In this document: positions 56,263-64,000 of the stretch, in pieces
Numbering within the stretch: position 1 is the first letter of the stretch
Layout of the letters: every line of letters starts with the position of its first letter
DNA from: Brachypterus glaber
Taxonomy: Eukaryota; Arthropoda; Insecta; Coleoptera; Kateretidae
Length of the DNA stretch: 64,000 nt
Direction: 5' to 3'
Assembly (NCBI GenBank): GCA_958510825.1
Contig: OY294044.1
Span: forward strand, 44,914,626-44,978,625
The notes under the pieces: generated by a model
Told to the model about the DNA's origin: nothing
The model's database searches: none
Seen by the model: only the letters and a program-made list of their open reading frames with translations
Program-made: the position numbers and the translations under genes

Positions 56263-59124
56263 TCAAAATTTGTAATTTAAAAAATCACTCGTACTATACA
56301 GGGCCTTTTCAATCAAAAACTCCTTCAATTTAATTTTAAATTGCCTTGTTGGAAGATTGCGCATATTTAATGGCAAATGATTAAAAAAAGTAGGTCCATA
56401 GAAGTTAAAGCCAAGTTTACTGCTCTGAAGTCTAAAATTGGGCAATCTAATATTATGAGAGAATCGAGTATTTCTCTCATGGATATCTAATTGTTGAGAA
56501 AAATCAGAAAAATTTTCTTTAACATAACAGGCAGTAACATAAATAAACAAAGATGGTACAGTTAAAATCTTAAGTTCAACAAATTTATGCTTTATATCAG
56601 CCCTATAACCCATATTGCATAAAACCCTTATTAAACGCCTTTGAATCCCAAAAATTCTATCCAACCCTGAAGCACTCCCCCAGGCCACAAGGCCATAACT
56701 TACCCTAGACTCAAATAATGCATGGTATGCTGTTTTTAAAACGTCAGGAGAGACCATCCTAACAAGGGAGCGGAAAACAAAAACACTTTTTGACAGAGAG
56801 CCCGCCACAGCATTTACATGAGAATTCCAATTTAGGTCCGGGTCAAGGAGTAAACCAAGATATTTTACATTCGTAGGGTTATTAAAAGTATATAGTGGTC
56901 GATGAGTAAAGAATATATGAACAGTTTTATTAATATTTAACGAAAGCCTATTTGTTGAAAACAAATTTTTTGCACATGCTAGTCCCTCACCCATAAGCTC
57001 AATAGTTGATCTCAAGTTAAATTTACTAGAAATAATGTTCGAGTCATCCGCAAATAGAAGATTTTCCCAAAAGGGAAGGGCAACTTTCAGATCATTAATA
57101 AAAATAAGGAAGAGTAGCGGACCCAGGACAGAGCCTTGAGGAACGCCACTCTTTATCTTTTTAAAATTTGAGCCTTTACCATTTAAAAAAGTATATTGAC
57201 ATCTATTGCTAAGATAAGAGGACACGAGTTGAATACTAAGAGAATCAAAACCATAAAATTTTAATTTATCTATTAGCTCTGGGTGAGGAACGCAGTCAAA
57301 AGCTTTTTGTAAGTCGCAAAGAGTAACACCTACATACTCGCCCTTTTCTTGCTTTTCAACTATCAGATCCAATAATTTAATAAATGCATTTTTGGTTGAC
57401 ATCCCTGGCCTGAACCCAAATTGGTTCTCATAAAATAACTTTTTTTCCTCAAAGTATTCTAAAATTTGTCTTTTCAAGATAACTTCAAAAATTTTTGAAA
57501 AAGTTGGGACTAATGATATTGGTCTAAAATTGTTAGGTATTGTAGGACCACCCTTATGTATCGGTATGACTTTGGAAATCTTTAAAGACTCCGGAAAAAC
57601 ACCTTGTAGAATACTCATATTTATAAGTTTAGTTAATGGTATGATAATATGATTTTTAATGTTTTTAATTAAATAAGAAGACATATTATAGTGGTCCATA
57701 CACCTTTTGTTTTTTAGTTCATTTATAGCTTCTCTGACTTGATTAAAACTAACTTCTTTAAAGGAAAAACTATTAGAATCGTTATTATTTTTGTTAAGAA
57801 AAGAATGAACACATGAATTTGCTTTTGGCAGGTTCTCTGCCAATTTGTCAGGGATAGTGACAAAAAAATCATTTAGCACGTCAATGTCCATATCATGACA
57901 TTGACTCTGTTTTTTCCCTTTTCTATTCAGATTAATAATTTCCCAGTAGGTTTTAGCATTTTTACCTTTTTCTTGAATATATTTTTGGTAATAATTATTT
58001 TTTGCCTTAGTAAGCTCTGTTTTATATTCAATTTTTAACTTAGTGACTAGGTTTTTTATGTTTTCTATAGGAAAATTTTGATAAAACTCAGAAAAAAACC
58101 TTAAATTTTCTCTTAACCTCGCAAGATGTATGTTGTACCATCTGCATTTTTTGGTCTTTCTTATAATAATTTTCTTTTCTTTAAGGGGAAAAACAGAGTC
58201 AATGGCACTATTTAGAGTGGACATAAATGTGTCAAATTTTGAATTAAGGCTAGTTTCAGGGTTACTTACGAAAGCCCAGTCTATCCCCTCCAAGTGTTGG
58301 TGTAAATGAAACATACCCTCCTCTGTTATGCTCCTTTGCAGGATGATCTCCTCTGAAGTCAGCTTTTTATCTAGGTCAAGTTTTATTTCCACAGCTTTGT
58401 GGTCCGATAAACCTGGATGAGACACAACTACCTTGTAAGGAAGATCAAAATTAATAAGAATGTTGTCCAAGCAGTTTTTGAAGCGAGTCTTTTCATAAAC
58501 AGTAGCCCTGTAACAGAACGATTTAAAAAGGTCCTTAAAATCTAAATATTGAGTCTCACAGCTGTTAAACCTAACATTAAAATCGCCATTTATGATGACA
58601 TTTGTGTTTACGTTTTTTAATTTATTGAATAATTTATCCATTACCTGTATAAATATTTTAAAATCCCCTGTTTTTATTTTTGACTTTTTATCAACATTTT
58701 CAGGCGGCCTGTATACAGTAATTATAATCAAATTTAATTGTTTCGATTCTACAGCTACAAGCTCAATATATCTTTCCACACTTAAACTATCAACAATATC
58801 ACAACGTCTAAAATCAGAACTCCTTTTTCCCAGGATCATAGCACCACCACGTGTGGCGTCATTCCTACAAAATTCTGACAAAACATTATATTCGGCAACA
58901 ACAAAACTATCCATTTCATCCTGTGTTAGATGATGCTCTGTTATGCACACCACATCATAGTTATTGTCAAGAAAATGTTCAAATTCTATAAGTTTATTGC
59001 GAATTGATTGAATATTCAAGTGAACAACACAAAAGTTAAAATTATTGGTTTCTTTTCTGCCAGCGAAACCTAGGTTTATTCTTGAAGTCGAAGTTCGAGA
59101 CTTCAATTCCCTCTGGCCAAACAT
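56263..59124 (-). CDS. CR1/Daphne-like ORF2: endonuclease/reverse transcriptase
   Basis: 953 residues, uninterrupted. Endonuclease about 30-245: HLNIQS (Asn 37), ITEHH (Glu 63), VYRPP (138-141), NGDFNVRF (Asp 181), CLDNIL (Asp 220), SDHKA (240-244). Reverse transcriptase about 515-755: NFRPISLVPTFSKI, QFGFRPGMST, LCDLQKAFDCV (Asp ~604), GVPQGSVLGPLLF (~660-672), FADDS (~691-695, catalytic Asp pair; Phe for Tyr is common in this group). The C-terminal domain ends in the FYGPTFFNHLPLNMRNL..FK.KLKEFLIEKALYS..DFLNYKF block, also seen in the 31.4 and 61 kb copies. The ATG at 59124 overlaps ORF1 by 83 bp in the +1 frame. It nicks target DNA and copies element RNA by target-primed reverse transcription. 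Confidence 0.93.
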   Translation of the reverse strand: MFGQRELKSRTSTSRINLGFAGRKETNNFNFCVVHLNIQSIRNKLIEFEHFLDNNYDVVCITEHHLTQDEMDSFVVAEYNVLSEFCRNDATRGGAMILGKRSSDFRRCDIVDSLSVERYIELVAVESKQLNLIIITVYRPPENVDKKSKIKTGDFKIFIQVMDKLFNKLKNVNTNVIINGDFNVRFNSCETQYLDFKDLFKSFCYRATVYEKTRFKNCLDNILINFDLPYKVVVSHPGLSDHKAVEIKLDLDKKLTSEEIILQRSITEEGMFHLHQHLEGIDWAFVSNPETSLNSKFDTFMSTLNSAIDSVFPLKEKKIIIRKTKKCRWYNIHLARLRENLRFFSEFYQNFPIENIKNLVTKLKIEYKTELTKAKNNYYQKYIQEKGKNAKTYWEIINLNRKGKKQSQCHDMDIDVLNDFFVTIPDKLAENLPKANSCVHSFLNKNNNDSNSFSFKEVSFNQVREAINELKNKRCMDHYNMSSYLIKNIKNHIIIPLTKLINMSILQGVFPESLKISKVIPIHKGGPTIPNNFRPISLVPTFSKIFEVILKRQILEYFEEKKLFYENQFGFRPGMSTKNAFIKLLDLIVEKQEKGEYVGVTLCDLQKAFDCVPHPELIDKLKFYGFDSLSIQLVSSYLSNRCQYTFLNGKGSNFKKIKSGVPQGSVLGPLLFLIFINDLKVALPFWENLLFADDSNIISSKFNLRSTIELMGEGLACAKNLFSTNRLSLNINKTVHIFFTHRPLYTFNNPTNVKYLGLLLDPDLNWNSHVNAVAGSLSKSVFVFRSLVRMVSPDVLKTAYHALFESRVSYGLVAWGSASGLDRIFGIQRRLIRVLCNMGYRADIKHKFVELKILTVPSLFIYVTACYVKENFSDFSQQLDIHERNTRFSHNIRLPNFRLQSSKLGFNFYGPTFFNHLPLNMRNLPTRQFKIKLKEFLIEKALYSTSDFLNYKF

Positions 59125-60052
59125 CAGAAACTAAAACATTGGTGTTTTCTTCAGCTGCGACTTTGAAAGAGTTGTAGCTTCCCCAAGAGTTTAGTTGTTT
59201 AACAAAAAAGTCTTTGCCTGGAAACTTTTCCTTCAAAAATTTGTTTAGATCCTCGGCAGTGTAGGTGTTATGATATTTTGAAACATAATAGTAATTCATT
59301 TTCTTAGCTGCTACAGCTTTTACAGAGCTGTTTGTTCCAATGATTTTATTTTTAGGCTTGTTAGTTGCCGTATTTGTTAAGTTTCGATTGCTGTCTGTTT
59401 CTTCAGCTATTTCAATTGCCCTAGCTACCTGTTGTTTAGTAATTTTTGTTGATGGTTTTGAATTATTTTCACTTTTACCAGCATTTTCTTTTGTTTTTGA
59501 AGATACTAAAGTCTCTTTGTTTTTATTTTGTGTTTTGTTAGTTTTGACAGCTGCTAGCGTCTCTGGTGAATTTCCCTGGTTGCAGTCGTTACATGAAGAT
59601 GGCAGCACGAGTCTGCTTTGGTTAGGAATTTGTACTCGTAATGAAGGGTCACCTGCAACAGGGCCCTGTAATGATATACAGTGATTTTGCATTTTTATAA
59701 CCTCTTTTAATGATGCAATATTATCCTTAAGGTTATTTATTACGCAGTTTTTTTCCTGTACCAGTTGTTTTAGATAAAATACTTCAATTTTTAGGCCTTC
59801 CATCCCGGTTTCCTCTGTGACTGTTTGCAATAAATCGCCATTTTCTGGTGCCTCTTTAGTGGAACCATCACAACATTTTATTGTATTTTCGTCAATAAAT
59901 TCCACTTTTTTGTTTGAAATTAATATTTTGGAACACGCATTATGCATAATTAAATTACAAACGTTACACTTTGGTCCCGATTTAGCTATACTTTTACATT
60001 TTTTGCATTTATTCCCGGAGCAATCTTTCAGCACTGTTTCACTGCCGGCCAT
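59042..60052 (-). CDS. CR1/Daphne-like ORF1: zinc finger, coiled coil, C-terminal nucleic-acid-binding domain
   Basis: 336 residues. The N-terminus has a cysteine-rich finger (CSGNKCKKCKS..KCNVCNLIMHNACSK, then KCC near 60), PHD- or C1-like. Residues about 78-125 (LKIEVFYLKQLVQEKNCVIN and on) have heptad spacing typical of a trimerising coiled coil. A Lys/Ser/Thr/Asn-rich linker follows (165-255). The C-terminal ~90 residues (TAEDLNKFLKEKFPGKDFFV, SWGSYNSFKV, VWPEGIEV) match the ORF1 terminal domain common in insect CR1-group elements. The first ATG after the element start is used. It probably forms the RNA-binding particle with ORF2 protein. No frame break. Confidence 0.85.
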   Translation of the reverse strand: MAGSETVLKDCSGNKCKKCKSIAKSGPKCNVCNLIMHNACSKILISNKKVEFIDENTIKCCDGSTKEAPENGDLLQTVTEETGMEGLKIEVFYLKQLVQEKNCVINNLKDNIASLKEVIKMQNHCISLQGPVAGDPSLRVQIPNQSRLVLPSSCNDCNQGNSPETLAAVKTNKTQNKNKETLVSSKTKENAGKSENNSKPSTKITKQQVARAIEIAEETDSNRNLTNTATNKPKNKIIGTNSSVKAVAAKKMNYYYVSKYHNTYTAEDLNKFLKEKFPGKDFFVKQLNSWGSYNSFKVAAEENTNVLVSDVWPEGIEVSNFDFKNKPRFRWQKRNQ

Positions 60053-60068
60053 CTTGAACCTACATGTA

Positions 60069-60370
60069 CATGTTCGGCTACTGCCGATAAGGAAATTTGT
60101 TTCTTTCTTATATTGCGCTCATGCTCTTGAAGTCTTGTAGAAATTTTTCTCTTAGTTTCACCTATGTAAACCGTACCACAGGAGCAGGGTATTTTATATA
60201 CGCCTTCTGAACTCAGGGGTATTTTTTTTTTGTTGAAGTCAAACATTGACCTAATTTTTGGTTGGACCGAAATATAGGCTTAATATTTGACTTCTTCAAA
60301 AGTTTACCTATTTTATCCGTGATACCGCTTACATAGGGAAGTATAACTTGTGTCTGTCTGTCATTGTCAC
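60069..60370 (-). pseudogene. PLE polyprotein: end of RT linker and GIY-YIG nuclease domain
   Basis: The minus strand first reads NSDNDRQTQVILPYVSGITD, the segment between RT and nuclease in PLEs, then KIGKLLKKSNIKPIF. A frame slip in an A10 tract near 60227-60236 separates LTSTKKKYP from KKKIPLSSEGVYKIPCSCGT. The latter opens the GIY-YIG nuclease: GVYKI..C.C..VYIGETKRKISTRLQEH contains the GVY and YIG signatures, catalytic Arg (R in TRLQEH) and His. The Cys pair before YIG is characteristic of Penelope. Sequence is cut at AEHVH by the nested element. Confidence 0.88.
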
Positions 60371-60667
60371 TATTAACAGAAAACAGAAAAATGCCAAGGA
60401 AGATACGGGAATCGATAGAAATCATCAAGCATCCTAACAATATCAATCGGGACACTGGTTACCACTTACCTGCAATATGGAAGTCTTTGATAGGAAAAAC
60501 CTCGTCACGGGTGAATAACCACAACTCGTCATAAATAGTGACACAAGTTGATTCGAAACTTAGTTTCAGATTAATCCCTGAAGATGTCTCTAGTAGTAAG
60601 AGACGAAACGTCGGAAAGTGAAAATCCATTAACACGGTCTAAACCCGAAAGTGAAAGTTCTTTATAT
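60371..60667 (+). repeat. Inverted copy of the PLE 3' end
   Basis: Reverse complement of 55761-56057 with no difference that I can find. It restarts the PLE reading TENRKMPRKIRESIEIIKH on the plus strand and carries its own hammerhead-like motif. The joint at 60371 lies in tattaacag. Confidence 0.92.
60568..60622 (+). ncRNA. Hammerhead-ribozyme-like motif in inverted PLE copy
   Basis: CTGAAGA (60578-60584), stem gtctc/gagac, GAAA (60605-60608), CGTC: identical to the minus-strand motif at 55808-55862. Confidence 0.7.
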
Positions 60668-60825
60668 CTTAATGGCCGTGAAAGCTTAAAATCTAAAATG
60701 ATAAAAAATAATGGTATGTTCTAAAGCTAGTAGTATAACTTAAGTTATAACTTAAAATGCCTATAAGTCGGAACTCCGGTGCCTAAGGTATGTTTTTTTT
60801 TTAATTATTAATCTACATAAAAAAG

Positions 60826-61708
60826 TCTTTCTATTTCTATGTTTCGTAAATGACTTACCTTATTTCATCAAAGAAAAATTAATTATGTTCGCTGACGACA
60901 CCACAGCTATAGTTAAAGCAAAAACACTTAATGAATTAATTTTTAAAGTAAATCAGGTACTATAGGCATTTCAGGAGTGGTGTTATAATAACTGTATGAT
61001 TATTAATTCAGAAAAAACAGTAATTATTCAATTTTGTCCTCCCAAAGGGGTAAAAAATGATTTACAATTTATTTTAAATAATCATAGCATCAATGTATCT
61101 CAATCAACTAAATTTTTAGGCTCAATAATCGATTTCAAAATACAATTCAATAAACAGATTGATCTTGTTTGTAATAAACTTTCCAAGAGTTATTTCGCAA
61201 TACTAACTTTAAAAAGAAGTATTACAAAAGATTCACTAATTGACGTCTACTATGCCCTCGTGTATTCAATAATTTCTTATAACGTTTTATTATGGGGTCA
61301 AGCTACCGAAATAAATAGGGTATTTATTTTACAAAAAAAGATTTTAAGGTGCATTTTCAACTTGACTACTGTGGAATCTTGTAGAAATATATTTGTTAAG
61401 AATAATTTTTAACAGTTACCTGTATTTATTTTTATAAATTATTGTCATTTGTACATCTGAATAAAAGTAAGTTTACAACCCATAATCAAATACACAATTA
61501 TTCTACTAGAAATAGGGGTAACATATGTTTACCTAAAGTAAACCTAGCTCATACAAAATCTGCTCCTTTTTATGCTGGTGGATTCTTTTACAATCTGTTA
61601 GCTCAAAATCTTAAAAATATGGATTGCACCACAAAAAATACTGAAAACAAATTTAAATCTAGACTTAAAAAGTTTTTAATTCATAACTGTTTCTACACCC
61701 TTGATCTA
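60826..61708 (+). pseudogene. CR1-like reverse transcriptase, 5'-truncated and broken
   Basis: The frame begins inside RT (FVNDLPYF, FADDTTAIVKAKTL: catalytic motif). A TAG at about 60964 precedes AFQEWCYNNCMIINSEKT; the frame then reads on through TKFLGSIIDFKIQF and NVLLWGQATEINRVFILQKK to 61412. A stop and frameshift follow, and the C-terminal block resumes at about 61442 (HNYSTRNRGNI, FYNLLAQNLKNM, FKSRLKKFLIHNCFYTLDL). The ORF end is cut by the fold-back at 61709. Endonuclease, ORF1 and most of RT are absent. Confidence 0.88.
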
Positions 61709-62867
61709 CAGGGTGTATTTGAAATACCGTAGGAAATTTTAACAGGTGATTCTACATGATAAAATATGACAAAAAGTTCCTATAAACATATGTCTAAAAA
61801 TGCGTCATAAGCGAGCTACGCCCCTTTGAAATTGGCTAAAAAAATCGGTTTTTATTTAATAACTCATTTGAGATATGTTAACGAGGTTTTGCACGTGAAT
61901 TAATCCTAATAAGGCCCATCTATGTATGTCATTTTCACGTACTTATTTAAAACAGGGGTGTGCGAAACGGGGGGGCTTAACAGATTTTTGTCCCAAACTT
62001 TTTTCTGCGTAACTTTTTTGCAATTTTATTTTTGAAATATGATTCCTCAAGTCAAAATACATTAAAAAGGTTGTAATACTGTAGGATTAACCGTTTTCGA
62101 GAAAAGTTCATTTGAAGGTGAAATTTCACGGTTCAAGGACGAAAAATTAAATACTAAAATGTCGAAAACCAAAATTTTAATGATGCAATGTTATTCTACA
62201 TCAAAAACTAAGAAAAAAAGTTTCCATACATGTAGGTCGAAAAAACGCTTTTAAAGCTACCATAGCCCTTTAAAAATGGTGCTTATTTAGGAGACCATAG
62301 CTCCATTAGGATTGATTTTCGGAAGTACCTGTATATGAGGTTTTTTTCTTAGTTTTTAATGTACATTCGCCCTGCATCATTAAAATTTTGGTTTTCAACA
62401 TTTTAGTATTTAATTTTTCGTCCTCGAACCGTGGAATTTCACCTTCAAATGAAATTTTCTCGAAAACGGTTAATCCTACAGTATTACAACAAGAGTACCT
62501 TTTTTATGTTTTTTGACCTGAGGAATCATATTTCAAAAATAAAATTGCAAAAAAGTTACACAAAAAAAAGTTTGGGACAAAAAACTGATAAGCCCCCCCC
62601 GTTTCGCACACCCCTGGTTGAAATAAGTACATGAAAATAACACATAAAAACGGGCCTTGTTAGGATTAGTTGACGTGCAAAACCTCGTTGATATATTTCA
62701 AAGAGTTCCTGAGTTATTAAATAAAAACCGATTTTTTTAGCCACTTTCAAAGGGGCGTAGCTCCCTTATGACGCATTTTTAGATATATGTTTATAGGAAC
62801 TTTTTGTCATATTTTATGATGTAGAATCATCTGTTAAAATTTCCGACGCTATTTTAAACACACCGTG
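61709..62867. mobile_element. Fold-back element C, TA target duplication
   Basis: Tips cagggtgtatttgaaatacc and the reverse complement of cacggtgtgtttaaaatagc, flanked by TA (61707-61708, 62868-62869). Arms of about 460 and 490 bp (61709-62170, 62375-62867) pair nearly throughout; the ~200-bp centre is unpaired. The arms carry a G7/C8 tract pair (cgaaacggggggg / ccccccccgtttcg). Tip sequence and internal wording (gattctacat, cttaacagatttttgtccca) relate it to elements A and B. No transposase. Confidence 0.92.
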
Positions 62868-63036
62868 TATAGCATCTAGTCCCAACTTTAATTTTATTAC
62901 TTAGTTTAGTTAATTTATTATGTGTATTTTATTATTATTTATTATTATTTAATCTTAATATAACTTGTAGTTACTCTGACTTACCTAATGTACAAATTGT
63001 ACCAACATAGGTCAATAAATTGAATTAAATTGAATA
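62868..63036 (+). pseudogene. 3' region of the interrupted CR1-like copy
   Basis: Continuation of the 60826-61708 retrotransposon beyond the fold-back: removal of the insertion and one TA restores ttgatctatagcatctag, which places the ORF stop at the junction. It ends with aataaattgaattaaattga, a short repeat tail. Confidence 0.65.
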
Positions 63037-63439
63037 ATGGCATATAATTAATTGCTGTTGTTGGTCCAAAACCCTTATAAAAATTCCCATTTTCCTTAAA
63101 AGTATTTTAAATTCAGATTAATTTTAAAAGAATTAGTCTCTTTAGGACCTTAAAATTACAATAAAAGAAAACAAAAGTACTTTTAGACCTACATTAAGAG
63201 TAGGTATTGCAGCTAATTTTACAAATGCAATTTGAAACTTACCTAAATCAATAGGTACAGCTATCTGAAACAAAAAAAATTGTTACATGTTTAAAGGAAA
63301 ATTACACGATTACATCAAATTTTATTTCATAATTTGTTAAAATATTCTATGAATATGATGTTTTTTTTTTCTTTTTTTATAACTTTTTGTTAGTTGTGGG
63401 TTCTCCTTGTGGGCTTGACCCGTTTTTACCCCCAAAGTG
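63037..63439. other. Intergenic, nothing recognised
   Basis: AT-rich with a T-tract at 63361-63375. Confidence 0.4.
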
Positions 63440-64000
63440 TATAAATAAAATTAATAGAATTTTTACAAAAAAATAAAATATTGAACAAAAACCAACATGG
63501 TTTTAGGTCGAGTAAAAATACAACAACGGCTATAAAGGAGTTTCTTTCCAATATTGTAAAAGCAATCGAAGACGGCACTTTACCGGCAGGGCTGTTTTGT
63601 GATCTAAGTAGGGCCTTCGATTGTGTGGATCCTAAAGCCCTTTTGAATATTTTGTACAAGTACGGAATCCGGAATGAATCGCACAATTTGTTTAGGTCTT
63701 ACTTAGGAAATCGCTCTCAATTTGTTGAAATAAATTTTAAAACTGATGGAAATATTTTTACCAAAGTAAGCTCTGAGAAATTAAACATTAACGTAGAGGA
63801 CCTCAGGGCTCAATTCTGGGCCAAATCCTAGTTTTGCTTTTCATAAATGAAATGCCAAACGAACTTTTTCACTATCTAATTACACTCTACGCTGACGATA
63901 GCTCTCTTCTAATAGCGCATAAGGATATTAGTCTATTAGAGGGTCTTATCCTGACCGCATTAAAAGACATACATTCATTTTTTAACAACATCAAACTCTA
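63440..64000 (+). pseudogene. Reverse transcriptase fragment, continues past the window
   Basis: The frame at 63481 reads KNQHGFRSSKNTTTAIKEFL, LFCDLSRAFDCVDPKALLN (first catalytic Asp) and FRSYLGNRSQFVEIN. A frame change at about 63800 leads into GPQGSILGQILVLLFINEMP and LYADDSSLL (catalytic pair), running to the window end. Upstream a TAA breaks the frame before ILNKNQHGF. This is CR1/Jockey-type RT, 5'-truncated, with a frameshift next to the PQG motif. Confidence 0.85.

Larger units (their letters stand above)
56103..60062 (-). mobile_element. CR1/Daphne-like non-LTR retrotransposon, apparently intact
   Basis: 3960 bp on the minus strand, flanked by catgta (56097-56102 and 60063-60068). 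It starts TAGGTTCAAGATGG (ORF1 ATG 11 bp in) and ends with an aataaat-containing 3' region and (CTTA)6. Both ORFs are open over their full length with all catalytic motifs, so it is recent and may be competent. It sits in the GIY-YIG domain of a PLE. It belongs to a different family from the 31.4 kb element: different ORF1 type, tail (CTTA versus ATT) and ORF junction. Confidence 0.93.
55751..60710 (-). mobile_element. Penelope-like element insertion, head-to-head, interrupted by a CR1-like element
   Basis: The 13-bp direct repeat atgataaaaaata (55751-55763 and 60698-60710) brackets the structure. The minus-strand PLE spans 60370 to about 55764, minus the nested element at 56103-60062. It is 5'-truncated at about 60370, inside the protein. 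Joined there is an inverted copy of its own last ~297 bp (60371-60667 = reverse complement of 55761-56057, apparently identical). Both outer ends are therefore PLE 3' ends, each with a hammerhead motif. Truncation with inverted partial copies is a known habit of PLEs. Confidence 0.88.

Noticed and set aside
58592..58933. Plus-strand ORFs at 58592-58933, 59340-59684 and 59817-60140
   Set aside because: Antisense shadows of the intact CR1/Daphne-like ORF1 and ORF2.

Overview
The window looks like a gene-poor, AT-rich piece of an arthropod (most likely insect) nuclear genome. I found no host protein-coding gene that I can defend and no canonical tRNA or rRNA gene. Every convincing protein match is to a eukaryotic mobile element: several CR1/Jockey-type non-LTR retrotransposons, a Penelope-like element (PLE), a Tc1/mariner transposon, and C-terminal scraps of other non-LTR elements. 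Around them are many fold-back elements and MITEs, a tRNA-derived SINE, tandem repeats and microsatellites. Two runs of exactly 200 N (14474-14673, 41414-41613) are assembly gaps.

Layout. 1-8 kb: degenerate tandem repeats, short TA-flanked MITEs and a 1.5 kb TTAA-flanked fold-back (5457-7005). 8.6-13.6 kb: two decayed retrotransposon C-termini, a fold-back containing a palindrome with two opposed hammerhead-ribozyme-like motifs (10917-11134), and a SINE (11845-12124) whose unoccupied site is still present in an inverted repeat copy near 1.74 kb. 13.6-25 kb: MITEs, an L1/Tx1-like C-terminus, a 0.68 kb repeat copied again at 45.6 kb, and duplicated hammerhead-like motifs at 21.1 and 21.5 kb. 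25-27.3 kb: a 5'-truncated CR1/Jockey-type reverse transcriptase (minus strand). 31.2-37.0 kb: a fold-back element split first by a full-length CR1-like element (31399-35544, target duplication attagtt) and separately by a Tc1-like element (35780-36635, TA duplication). 39-51 kb: more fold-backs and a 121-bp tandem array. 55.75-60.71 kb: a head-to-head PLE insertion whose GIY-YIG endonuclease domain is interrupted by an apparently intact 3.96 kb CR1/Daphne-like element. 60.8-63.0 kb: a reverse-transcriptase remnant cut by a 1.16 kb fold-back. 63.4 kb to the end: another reverse-transcriptase fragment that runs off the window.

The genes do not form a host pathway. Each autonomous element is a self-contained unit (ORF1 RNA-binding protein plus ORF2 endonuclease/reverse transcriptase; PLE reverse transcriptase plus GIY-YIG nuclease with hammerhead motifs in its 3' region). 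The main story is the order of nested insertions, which can be read from target-site duplications and from paired occupied and empty sites inside this one window.
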